Of a DNA stretch of 21,878 nucleotides, positions 7,474 through 14,311 are shown piece after piece. How positions within the stretch are numbered: the stretch's first letter is position 1; each line of letters starts with the position of its first letter. This DNA is from Candidatus Elusimicrobium euhamitermitis. GTDB lineage: Bacteria; Elusimicrobiota; Elusimicrobia; Elusimicrobiales; Elusimicrobiaceae. A program made the translations under genes and the position numbers. The stretch is from the NCBI GenBank assembly GCA_031254225.1, contig JAIRUU010000026.1:1-21878 (forward strand), read 5' to 3'. The notes below the pieces were generated by a model. It was not told the DNA's origin and did not search any database. It saw only the letters and a program-made list of their open reading frames with translations.

Positions 7474-8187
7474 TTATTTATCTTCTTCCGTTCCGGCTGC
7501 GACCTCTTCAGGCTCTTCTTCAACAAAATCTTTATCCGCGGGGGCAGTCAAAGCGTCAAGCTCGCCTTCTTCAAGCGGAATTATCGCGGCGGAGGAAGCG
7601 TCTTCAAAGGGCAAGTTGCCCTGCTCGTCGCGCGGCGCGGTTTTGGCCGCGAAAATATCTATGTCCGGCAGCTCTGAAACTTTGTTAAGGCCGAACAGCC
7701 GCAAAAATTCTTCCGTCGTGCCGTACACCATGGGCCTGCCTATCGTGTCCCTTTTGCCGGTAATTTTCACAAGGCCCCTTTCCAGAAGTTTTTCAAGCGG
7801 CGCGCCTATGTCAACGCCGCGTATGGCCTCAACCTCCGCGCGCGTTACGGGCTGTTTGTAGGCGATAATCGCCAGCGTTTCAAGCGCGGCGTTTGAAAGT
7901 TTGGCAGTCATTTTTTCATTATAAAGTTTTCTTACCCAGCGGCCGTATTCCGGCTTTGTGGAAATCTGGAAGCCGCCGCCCATTTCAATAATCTGCACCG
8001 CGCGGCCCGTGTCCGTATATTCTTTTTGCAGCTGCGAAATTATGTCCGTCGCCGCCGCGGCGTCCACGCCTTCAACCACTTCGGCCAGGCGTCTTGGCGT
8101 AAGCGGCCTGTCGGTAATAAAAAGCAGATTTTCTATAATTTTTTTGGCGTCTTCGCTTCTTAAAAGTTCGGTCTCGTTATTTTCCAT
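7474..8187 (-). CDS. scpB: ScpB, chromosome segregation and condensation protein
   Basis: 237-residue winged-helix protein that dimerises and binds the ScpA kleisin of the SMC condensin complex. Family features include the start KKIIENLLFITDRPLTPRRL, the central AALETLAIIAYKQPVTRAEV EAIRGVD helix-turn-helix core, and RDTIGRPMVYGTTEEFLRLFGL. The last roughly 55 residues form an acidic tail. ATG at 8187 is preferred over a GTG at 8193 because AGAGGAAA lies at good spacing before the ATG and too close to the GTG. The gene overlaps the end of scpA by 11 bases, the standard scpA-scpB coupling. Confidence 0.95.
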   Translation of the reverse strand: MENNETELLRSEDAKKIIENLLFITDRPLTPRRLAEVVEGVDAAAATDIISQLQKEYTDTGRAVQIIEMGGGFQISTKPEYGRWVRKLYNEKMTAKLSNAALETLAIIAYKQPVTRAEVEAIRGVDIGAPLEKLLERGLVKITGKRDTIGRPMVYGTTEEFLRLFGLNKVSELPDIDIFAAKTAPRDEQGNLPFEDASSAAIIPLEEGELDALTAPADKDFVEEEPEEVAAGTEEDK

Positions 8188-8953
8188 TGACACTTTCCTC
8201 TTGCTGCTTAAAAAGTTCTTTGTAATCCAAATTTTTTGTTTCGGGGTTTAAGTAAATTCTTATTTCGCCGGCTTTTTTGTCCTGCCGCGCCATGACTTTC
8301 CTTATTTTCATAAGCTCCAAAAGCGCGAGGAAACAGGTTATCACGCCGCGCTTTTTAGTTTCGCCGATAAAAATATCGTCAAGCAATACCCATTGTTTGG
8401 ACGACAACATGCCGATAATTTTTTCCAGCTTTGTCTCTATGGGAAATTCTTCCGTCTCAAGCATTTGCACGCGCGCGCGCTCGTCAAGCCTGTCAAAAGC
8501 GCGTTTGACGGCGGCAAGCAGGTCAAACATCTGCAGGTTTAAAACGCGCTCGCCGCTTTCAAAAACTGGCGCGGATTTATAAAAATTGTCTTTAAATTCG
8601 TCAAACTTGCCGTCTAAAAATTTGCCCGCTTCCTTAAATTTCTGGTACTCCATTATTTTATTAAGCAGGTCCTGCGCGGGATTGGGGCCGTCTTCTTCCG
8701 TCGTAGGCGCCTGGGAGGGCAGAAGCTGCTTTGCCTTAATCTGCATAAGCGTGCTGGCCATGACAAGAAACTCCCCCGCCACTTCAAGGTTAAGGCTTTT
8801 CATAATCTCAAGATATTCAAGATACTGCTTTGTAATGTCAGAGATATTTACGTCATAAATATTCAAATTGTCCTTTTTGATAAGGTGCAGCAAAAGGTCC
8901 ATGGGCCCTTCAAAAACGTCTATATGAATATTTATGCCCGCGGTTTCAATCAT
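8177..8953 (-). CDS. scpA: ScpA, kleisin subunit of SMC condensin
   Basis: 258-residue kleisin that bridges the SMC heads with ScpB. The diagnostic N-terminal FEGPMDLLLHLIKKDNLNIY is followed by ISDITKQYLEYLEIMK, LEVAGEFLVMASTLMQIKAK and a C-terminal winged helix (about 180-245). The ATG at 8953 is chosen because it starts just before the conserved block. An in-frame ATG at 9031 would add 26 residues (MLVAKKLKLSKK...), but those come from the branched element upstream and lack a ribosome site. No Shine-Dalgarno is visible before 8953 either: the outer stem of the element ends 2 bases before the ATG. Expression may therefore depend on coupling to trpS. Confidence 0.94.
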   Translation of the reverse strand: MIETAGINIHIDVFEGPMDLLLHLIKKDNLNIYDVNISDITKQYLEYLEIMKSLNLEVAGEFLVMASTLMQIKAKQLLPSQAPTTEEDGPNPAQDLLNKIMEYQKFKEAGKFLDGKFDEFKDNFYKSAPVFESGERVLNLQMFDLLAAVKRAFDRLDERARVQMLETEEFPIETKLEKIIGMLSSKQWVLLDDIFIGETKKRGVITCFLALLELMKIRKVMARQDKKAGEIRIYLNPETKNLDYKELFKQQEESVNGK

Positions 8954-8955
8954 AA

Positions 8956-9224
8956 AGGCTGTAGAACGGTTTTTACCCGTTGTGCGCTGAGATGATTTTT
9001 TAGACAATTTTAATTTTTTTGCGACGAGCATACCGTTGGGTATGTAAGGAGCAAAAAAATTAAAATTGTCTAAAAAGCGCTCAGCCCGAAGGGTTTACCA
9101 AAAAACGGCGTTGGTTCCGCTACTCCTCCTTAATATTAAATTTAAATCTTTGCTGCATGATTATGCCCAAAAGTATTCTCGTTTTTTGGTAAACGCGCAA
9201 TGGGTAAAAACCGTTCTACAGCCT
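8956..9224. repeat. Branched foldback element, copy 1 (trpS-scpA junction)
   Basis: The whole 269-base intercistronic region folds on itself. Outer stem: 8956-8986 with 9194-9224, 31 positions, 29 Watson-Crick and 2 that are G-T. Inner stem base: CTGAG (8987-8991) with CTCAG (9080-9084). Inner stem: 8997-9020 with 9053-9076, 24 perfect pairs. Core: GC, then GACGAG (9023-9028) facing TAAGGA (9045-9050), then apical CATACC-GTTG-GGTATG (9029-9044). Side structures: CCC-GAA-GGG (9085-9093) and a 15-bp perfect stem 9093-9107 with 9180-9194 enclosing a 72-base loop. The outer stem includes two bases of the trpS stop codon and ends 2 bases before the scpA ATG. Copy 2 (20765-20968) shares the core and layout but not the arm sequences. 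Confidence 0.75.
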
Positions 9225-10311
9225 AAAGCCTCATTGCTTTTTTTACTTCGTCAAGAGTGTCCTGCGCGCTGGCGCGGGCTTTGTCCGCGTCGGCATTTAA
9301 AATTTTTTCTACGGCGGCTTTGTCCGCGGCAAAAGTTTTGCGGCGTTCGTTAAATTTTTTAAGCTCCGGCTCCATAAGCTCAAACAACTGCTTTTTGCAC
9401 ACAACGCAGCCGAGGGAGCCTGCGCGGCATTCTTTGCAGCGCGTCTCAAAATCAGGATTATAAATTTTATGGAAAGCGTATGCCACGCAGCCTTCGGGAT
9501 TGCCGGGGTCCGTCGCTTTTTTCTTATTCGGGTCCGTAAACATGGTCATGATTTTTTTGCGCACCGTTTCAACGTCTTCGCCCAGCTCAATGGTGTTGTT
9601 GTAAGATTTGGACATTTTGCGCCCGTCTAAGCCTGGCACGCGCGGGACGCTTGTAAACAGCGGTTTGGGCTCAACAAAAATTTCCGCGTTATAAATATCT
9701 TTAAACCTGCGCGCGATATCGCGCGTGATTTCAAGGTGCGCCGTCTGGTCCTGCCCGACGGGGACGTATAAAGCCTTATGGATTAAAATATCGGTAGCCA
9801 TTAGAACGGGGTAACCCAAAAAACCGAAAGAAGAAAGCTCCGACAGTTCCGCCTCCGTAAGTTCCGCCACTTTTTCCGTAAGAGAGCCGTCCGCCGGTTC
9901 TTTGCACGCCTTCTCTTCGCTGCGGCGCGGCAGGCTGCCCGCGTATTTCTTCTTAAAAAATTCAACAAGCTGCTCTTTGTAAGACGGGTTTCTGAGCAGC
10001 CAGCCCAGGGGCGTGAACATGCCGAGCAGCAAATTAAGTTCGCTTACCTGCGGCACATGAGACTGTATAAACAGCGTGCATTTTTCAGGTTCAATGCCGG
10101 CCGTAAGCCAGTCAATGACCATTTCCATGCAGTTGTCCGCTATGTTTTCCGTCCTGTCATACGCGGTGGTCAGCGCGTGCAGGTCCGCGACGAAGAAAAA
10201 ACATTTGTATTTATCCTGCAGCGCGACCCAGTTTTTAAGCGCGCCGTGGTAATTACCGAGGTGCAGCCTGCCAGTCGGCCTCATGCCGGAAACTATAATC
10301 TCTTTTTTCAT
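9223..10311 (-). CDS. trpS: Tryptophanyl-tRNA synthetase
   Basis: 362-residue class I synthetase charging tRNA-Trp. It has the first signature GMRPTGRLHLGNYHGAL (residues 9-25, HLGN as the HIGH motif) and the second signature KMSKS (232-236). A cysteine cluster near the C-terminus reads C275, C292, C295, C302, C305. The spacing C295-x6-C302-x2-C305 with C275 19 residues earlier resembles the [4Fe-4S] site described in Thermotoga TrpRS (C-x22-C-x6-C-x2-C). An insertion near 120-160 is rich in charged residues. ATG at 10311 is chosen because the signature begins nearby; it lies 2 bases after the stop of the metalloprotease gene. Upstream in-frame codons overlap that gene and are not conserved-looking. 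Confidence 0.95.
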   Translation of the reverse strand: MKKEIIVSGMRPTGRLHLGNYHGALKNWVALQDKYKCFFFVADLHALTTAYDRTENIADNCMEMVIDWLTAGIEPEKCTLFIQSHVPQVSELNLLLGMFTPLGWLLRNPSYKEQLVEFFKKKYAGSLPRRSEEKACKEPADGSLTEKVAELTEAELSELSSFGFLGYPVLMATDILIHKALYVPVGQDQTAHLEITRDIARRFKDIYNAEIFVEPKPLFTSVPRVPGLDGRKMSKSYNNTIELGEDVETVRKKIMTMFTDPNKKKATDPGNPEGCVAYAFHKIYNPDFETRCKECRAGSLGCVVCKKQLFELMEPELKKFNERRKTFAADKAAVEKILNADADKARASAQDTLDEVKKAMRL

Positions 10312-10313
10312 AA

Positions 10314-10946
10314 CTATATCCAAAAAAACGCCAGAATAAGCATTTTGTAAATAAACGTAACAATAGGAAACAGCACGTACCGCGCGCCGCCGAAAATAAT
10401 AAAAGCTATAACAACCCACTGGCCGTAACGCCCGAAAATATTGGCGTATTTATCCGCCGCGTTATACGGAAGCATGGAGTAAACCACTTTACTGCCGTCA
10501 AGCGGAGGCACAGGGAAAAGATTAAAAACGCAAAGCATTAAATTTATAAGCACGCCGTACTGTAACGCGACCAGCATGCCGCCGGCCGGCTCTGCCGACG
10601 GGTAAAAAAACGCGTACCCGCGCATGGCGGCGACGCAGATTACGGCGAGCGTAAAATTTGTAAGCGGCCCGGCAAGCGCCACTTTGCCCATATCCGCGCG
10701 CGGTTTGTCCAGCCGCGTGGGGTTTATCGGCACCGGTTTAGCCCAGCCGAATATCGGCAGACCGGACATATAACAAAACGCGGGAATGAGTATTGAGCCC
10801 ACGGGGTCAATATGTTTAAGCGGGTCAAGGGTAAGGCGGCCCATGAGATAGGCGGTATCGTCCCCGCGGCGGTAAGCGATATACCCGTGCGCGACCTCAT
10901 GCGCCACTATTGAAAAAATTAATATGGCTATTTGTAATAAAATCAT
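10314..10946 (-). CDS. Site-2 protease family membrane metalloprotease (M50)
   Basis: 210-residue polytopic membrane protein of the short M50 group often encoded beside trpS and scpAB. The zinc-binding HEVAH motif is at residues 16-20 inside the first membrane helix. The third ligand motif is NLFPVPPLDG at 142-151, with D150 as ligand. The conserved PLKHIDPVGS (42-51) and GWAKPVP (67-73) blocks fit this subgroup. About five to six hydrophobic segments are visible. No PDZ domain is present. Its substrate is unknown; larger family members perform regulated intramembrane proteolysis. It starts the long minus-strand gene run that continues with trpS 2 bases later. A TTGACA lies upstream on the minus strand (11029-11024), but no good -10 sits at proper spacing. 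Confidence 0.9.
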   Translation of the reverse strand: MILLQIAILIFSIVAHEVAHGYIAYRRGDDTAYLMGRLTLDPLKHIDPVGSILIPAFCYMSGLPIFGWAKPVPINPTRLDKPRADMGKVALAGPLTNFTLAVICVAAMRGYAFFYPSAEPAGGMLVALQYGVLINLMLCVFNLFPVPPLDGSKVVYSMLPYNAADKYANIFGRYGQWVVIAFIIFGGARYVLFPIVTFIYKMLILAFFWI

Positions 10947-11361
10947 ATTTATTAATTCTACTAATTATTGCCGGATTGTGGATATACAAAAACCGGCCGG
11001 TATTCCCAGAATAGCGCGGAAGTTGTCAAAATTCCCCCTTTTAGGGGGAAAGCCCCGCAGGGGAAAGGGGTAATTGGACGTTATAAAATGTTGTTTGTCG
11101 TTTTAAACGAAAATTTCACGGCCCATGTTTGTGTACATTTACCCCTACCCCCTTCGGGTACTTCCCCTAAAAGGGGAAGTTATAATTTTATCTGGTCTAT
11201 GCCGTTTGAGCGCCGCCAATTATTTAGGCATTACAAAAGATAATCGCGCCGCGCTTATATTTAACCGCACGGCAATATTTTTATATAACCCTTTAACATT
11301 AGAAAATATTAAAAAGACTATGCTCTGTCCCTCGGGACTCCGATTTTATATATTATCCTAT
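10947..11361. repeat. Intergenic gap with an inverted pair of double-hairpin repeats
   Basis: No gene is seen between the divergent metalloprotease and pilin genes. Two related repeats face each other. The left repeat has an 8-bp stem (11032-11039 with 11043-11050) followed by CCCC-GCA-GGGG (11053-11063). The right repeat has TACCC...GGGTA (about 11146-11160) followed by a 9-bp stem (11160-11168 with 11172-11180, AAA loop). Reverse-complementing the left copy gives the same order and loop type (CCCCTAAAAGGGG) as the right copy. About 95 bases of ordinary AT-rich sequence lie between them. Similar hairpins occur at 2156-2262 and 7363-7466. The remainder (11181-11361) is AT-rich and likely contains the pilin promoter. 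Confidence 0.6.
11260..11289 (+). promoter_or_regulatory. Candidate promoter for the first pilin gene
   Basis: TTTAAC (11260-11265) is followed after 18 bases by TATAAC (11284-11289). The -10 matches 5 of 6 consensus positions; the -35 is weak. It would give a leader of about 65 bases containing a GTCCC/GGGAC mini-hairpin (about 11327-11338). Chance occurrence in AT-rich DNA is possible. Confidence 0.3.
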
Positions 11362-11856
11362 ATGATAAAAACAAATTCCGCTTTTACGCTTATTGAACTG
11401 CTGGTTGTCGTGTTAATCATAGGTATTCTGGCCGCAGTCGCGCTTGCGCAATATCAAAAATCCGTTGAAAGATCGCGCGGGGCGGAAGCGTACCAAATGC
11501 TTGCCGCCATAAGAAGCTCTATGGAAAGATATTATCTGGAAACAGGTACGGGCCCGACGGCTTTATCTGACCTTGATATTGAAGTTCCCGGAAATGAAAT
11601 TTCGGCCCAGGCCAGACAAACCGCAAATTTTAAATACACCTTAAATTACAGCCAAAAAAGCGACGCTGTTCATGCAATAAGAACAACCGCCGTACATTCT
11701 TACGAATTGATTTTCGTTACCTCTTATAACGCCGGGTGGAAAAACACAACGCTCTGCGACGCCTACGACAGCTATTCTGAAAAACTATGCGTCAGCCTTG
11801 GAGGAACATACTCTACCGGCACATCTTCCGGCGGCAAAAGATATCTGCTTAAATGA
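11362..11856 (+). CDS. Type IV prepilin-like protein
   Basis: 164-residue prepilin/pseudopilin. A short leader MIKTNSA precedes the class III signal FTLIELLVVVLIIGILAAVA, with Phe at +1 and Glu at +5, which PilD-type peptidase would cut and methylate. The -1 residue is Ala rather than the usual Gly, which is uncommon. The rest is a pilin-like alpha-helical spine (YQKSVERSRGAEAYQMLAAI) and a C-terminal domain with two Cys (in TTLCDAY and EKLCVS) that could form the D-loop disulfide. ATG at 11362 was chosen because it gives a 7-residue leader; no good Shine-Dalgarno is visible. It stands alone, away from pilus assembly genes, and converges on ligA. It could be a major pilin, minor pilin or type II secretion pseudopilin. 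Confidence 0.88.
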   Translation: MIKTNSAFTLIELLVVVLIIGILAAVALAQYQKSVERSRGAEAYQMLAAIRSSMERYYLETGTGPTALSDLDIEVPGNEISAQARQTANFKYTLNYSQKSDAVHAIRTTAVHSYELIFVTSYNAGWKNTTLCDAYDSYSEKLCVSLGGTYSTGTSSGGKRYLLK

Positions 11857-11885
11857 ACCGCGTAATTTATTTCAATATTGCGGTT
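11856..11885. terminator. Possible bidirectional terminator between pilin and ligA
   Basis: AACCGC (11856-11861) pairs with GCGGTT (11880-11885) across an 18-base AT-rich loop. It spans the 27-base gap between the convergent genes and overlaps both stop codons. The stem is short and the T-tract poor, so function is uncertain. Confidence 0.35.
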
Positions 11886-13854
11886 ATTTGAGGAGTTTTA
11901 AAAATTCTTCTTCTGTAAGGATTTGCACGCCGAGCGTATGCGCTTTTTTGAGTTTGCTTCCCGCGTCCGCGCCCGCGACGACATAGCTTGTTTTGGCGGA
12001 AACGGAGCCGGACACTTTTGCGCCGTATGATTTTGCCATGCTTTCGGCCTGCGTCCGCGGGATGGTAAGTTCGCCGGTAAAGACCAGCGTTTTGCCGGCG
12101 AGAGAGCTGCCTTCAACCCGCGTTTTGGGCTGGGTAAAATTTACGCCGTATTTTTTTAATTTTTCAATTTCGCTTCTCGCGCGGGAGGACTGCATAAAAT
12201 CAAACAAACTCTGGCCGACAACGGGTCCTATCTCGCTGACTTTCTCAAAATCTTCAAGTCTGGCGTTTAAAAGCGCGTCAATATTTTCAAAAGTATTCGC
12301 TATAATCTCCGCCGTCTTTTGCCCGATATGACGTATGCCGAAGCCGTATAAAACGCAGCTCAGCGGCCGCCCCCTGCTGGCGGAAACGGCGTTAATCAAA
12401 TTAGCGGCTTTTTTATCTTTAAAAAGTTCCAGCGTCATCAGCTGTTCGGCTTTTAAATCATAAATATCGGCAAAATCTCTGACGTAATTTTTGGCTGTCA
12501 CCTGTTCCACCACGGCGTCCCCGAAGCCGTCAATATCCATTGCCGCGCGGGACACAAAATGCAGCAGCCGGCCTTTAAGCTGCGCCGGACAGGAAGGGTT
12601 TATGCAGCGGTGCGCCACTTCCGCCTCGTCCTTATAAATCTCGGCGCCGCACGACGGACAGTTATGCGGCGGCGCGACTTTTGCGCCGTGTCCTTTCTTT
12701 ATAACGCGCACTACTTTGGGAATAACCTCGCCCGCGCGTTCTATCAAAACCGTGTCCCCCGCGCTTACGCCGAGTCTTTCAATTTCGTCAAAATTATGCA
12801 GCGTCGCGTTTGAAATTATTACGCCCGCCACGGGCACGGGTTTTAAATTAGCTACAGGCGTTATAACGCCTGTTCTGCCGACGGAAAACTCTATATTTTC
12901 CACCACGGTTTCCGCCTTTGGCGCGGGATATTTGAAAGCTATTGCCCAACGCGGGCTTTTTGCCGTAACGCCCAAAACGCGCTGAAGTTCAAAACTGTCG
13001 GTTTTTATGACAATGCCGTCCACGTCAAAATGCAAATTGTGCCGCACGGACTCAAAATCTCCGTAAAATTTCAGCACTTCGTTAATGTCGTCCGTTTTCA
13101 TTCTGTGCGGGCAGACTTTAAAACCCCAGGCCTCGCACTCCGCTATAAAACCGGAAAACGTTTTCTCCCGCGCGTCGCCCCAGCCGAAAGAGTGGGCGAA
13201 AAATCTGAGCGGCCTGCCCGCGCTGACCGCGCTGTCTTTCTGACGGAGGGAGCCCGCCGCGGCGTTGCGCGTGTTGGCAAAAATATTTTCCCCCTCGCTT
13301 TCCTGGCGCGCGTTTAAAATTTCCAAATCTTTTTTGCTTATATAAACTTCGCCGCGGATTTCTATTTTATTTTTGAGCGTGATTTTATGCGGAATATCTT
13401 TAATTGTTTTTACGTTTGCGGTAACGTCCTCTCCGACTTTGCCGTCCCCGCGCGTGGAAGCTATGACCAGCGCGCCGTCCTCATACGTCAGAGAACAGGA
13501 CACGCCGTCAATTTTCGGCTCAACGGTCATATCAAATTTTTCCGCGTTTAAACTTTTAAGACAGCGGTTATGCCAGTCAATAACTTCTTCTTCGGAATAA
13601 GTGTTGTCAAGGGACATCATGGGCGTAAGGTGCGTAACCTGCGCAAAAGCGCGCGCCGCCGCGCCGCCCACTTTTACCGTCGGGGAATCAGAGGTTTTAT
13701 ACCGCGGGTTTAACTCTTCCAGGTTTTTAAGGCGGGCGTAAAGAGCGTCATAATCGGCGTCGGAAATCTCGGGTTTGTCAAGATTATAATAGAGGTTGTT
13801 GTGACGCTCTATGAGCTTTTTCAAATCCTCAATTTCCTGTTTTGTCTTATCCAT
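11884..13854 (-). CDS. ligA: NAD-dependent DNA ligase
   Basis: 656-residue replicative ligase joining Okazaki fragments with NAD+ as cofactor. Ia domain with NNLYYNLDKPEISDADYDAL (about 19-38); adenylated lysine K114 in EPKIDGVS; nucleotidyltransferase motifs including EIRGEVY (165-171) and DGIVIKTD (279-286). The Zn finger has C399, C402, C417 and C422. Helix-hairpin-helix repeats and a C-terminal BRCT domain (about 585-656, with GKTLVFTGEL) complete it. The length is typical. ATG at 13854 is preceded by GGAGG with about 8-base spacing. The 32-base gap to nusB is largely made of a dispersed repeat (13870-13897). Confidence 0.97.
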   Translation of the reverse strand: MDKTKQEIEDLKKLIERHNNLYYNLDKPEISDADYDALYARLKNLEELNPRYKTSDSPTVKVGGAAARAFAQVTHLTPMMSLDNTYSEEEVIDWHNRCLKSLNAEKFDMTVEPKIDGVSCSLTYEDGALVIASTRGDGKVGEDVTANVKTIKDIPHKITLKNKIEIRGEVYISKKDLEILNARQESEGENIFANTRNAAAGSLRQKDSAVSAGRPLRFFAHSFGWGDAREKTFSGFIAECEAWGFKVCPHRMKTDDINEVLKFYGDFESVRHNLHFDVDGIVIKTDSFELQRVLGVTAKSPRWAIAFKYPAPKAETVVENIEFSVGRTGVITPVANLKPVPVAGVIISNATLHNFDEIERLGVSAGDTVLIERAGEVIPKVVRVIKKGHGAKVAPPHNCPSCGAEIYKDEAEVAHRCINPSCPAQLKGRLLHFVSRAAMDIDGFGDAVVEQVTAKNYVRDFADIYDLKAEQLMTLELFKDKKAANLINAVSASRGRPLSCVLYGFGIRHIGQKTAEIIANTFENIDALLNARLEDFEKVSEIGPVVGQSLFDFMQSSRARSEIEKLKKYGVNFTQPKTRVEGSSLAGKTLVFTGELTIPRTQAESMAKSYGAKVSGSVSAKTSYVVAGADAGSKLKKAHTLGVQILTEEEFLKLLK

Positions 13855-13869
13855 TGTCCCGCCCTCCGC

Positions 13870-13897
13870 CGTCCGTCTTCGCTTAGCTACGGTGCGG
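13870..13897 (-). repeat. 28-base dispersed repeat, copy 2, overlapping the nusB stop
   Basis: The reverse complement of this stretch matches 2553-2580 at 24 of 28 positions. It encodes the last codons and stop of nusB and abuts the ribosome-binding region of ligA. Its presence at a gene end suggests the repeat replaced or extended the native NusB C-terminus. Confidence 0.55.
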
Positions 13898-14309
13898 TGT
13901 GCGAACGCTCTTTTTTGATTTGGTCAAGAAGACCGTTTATAAAGCGGCTGGAATTTTCCGTTGAAAATTTTTTGGCAAGTTCAATAGCTTCGTCAATAAC
14001 CGCCGGCACGGGCACTAACTCTTTTGAAAAAAGCATTTCATACGCGGCCAGGCGGAGTATAGCGCGGTCAACCACGCTCATGCGCGTGACGCTCCAGTTT
14101 TTGGCGTATTTCGCGATAACGGCGTCAAGCGCTTTAATATTTTCAAGCGCGCCCGATATCAGCGCGCCGCAAAAAGCAAAACCGTCCGCGTCCAGTTTAT
14201 CCTCAAAATCTTTTTTATACTGTTCAATATCCGCGGCCGTTACCTTGCCGGAATCCGCAAAATATAAAGTCTGCAAAGCGTATTCGCGGGCTAATCTTCT
14301 TTTTCCCAT
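13887..14309 (-). CDS. nusB: Transcription antitermination factor NusB
   Basis: 140-residue all-helical RNA-binding protein which with NusE binds boxA in rRNA leaders. The start KRRLAREYALQTLYFAD is the classic NusB N-terminus. The motifs WSVTRMSVVDRAILRLAAYEM and PVPAVIDEAIELAKKFSTENSSRFINGLLD identify the family. Residues after LLDQIKKE (SHTAP) derive from a dispersed repeat. It lies 2 bases after thrC and 32 before ligA, in one apparent transcript. Confidence 0.96.
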   Translation of the reverse strand: MGKRRLAREYALQTLYFADSGKVTAADIEQYKKDFEDKLDADGFAFCGALISGALENIKALDAVIAKYAKNWSVTRMSVVDRAILRLAAYEMLFSKELVPVPAVIDEAIELAKKFSTENSSRFINGLLDQIKKERSHTAP

Positions 14310-14311
14310 AA

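Noticed and set aside
8956..9224. T-box or tryptophan attenuator linked to trpS
   Set aside because: It lies downstream of trpS, not in its leader, has no Trp-codon leader peptide or T-box sequence, and the same core occurs in the opp operon.
8956..9224. Integron attC site
   Set aside because: attC sites conserve their core ends and vary in the loop; here the apical core is conserved and the arms vary, and no integrase or cassettes are present.
9066..9353. Plus-strand frame starting in the foldback element (MSKKRSARR...)
   Set aside because: It reads through the arms and then antisense to trpS; the basic start is explained by A-rich arms shared with the opposite strand.
11024..11029. Perfect TTGACA on the minus strand upstream of the metalloprotease gene
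   Set aside because: No -10 with more than 2-3 matches lies 16-18 bases downstream, so a promoter call was not supported.
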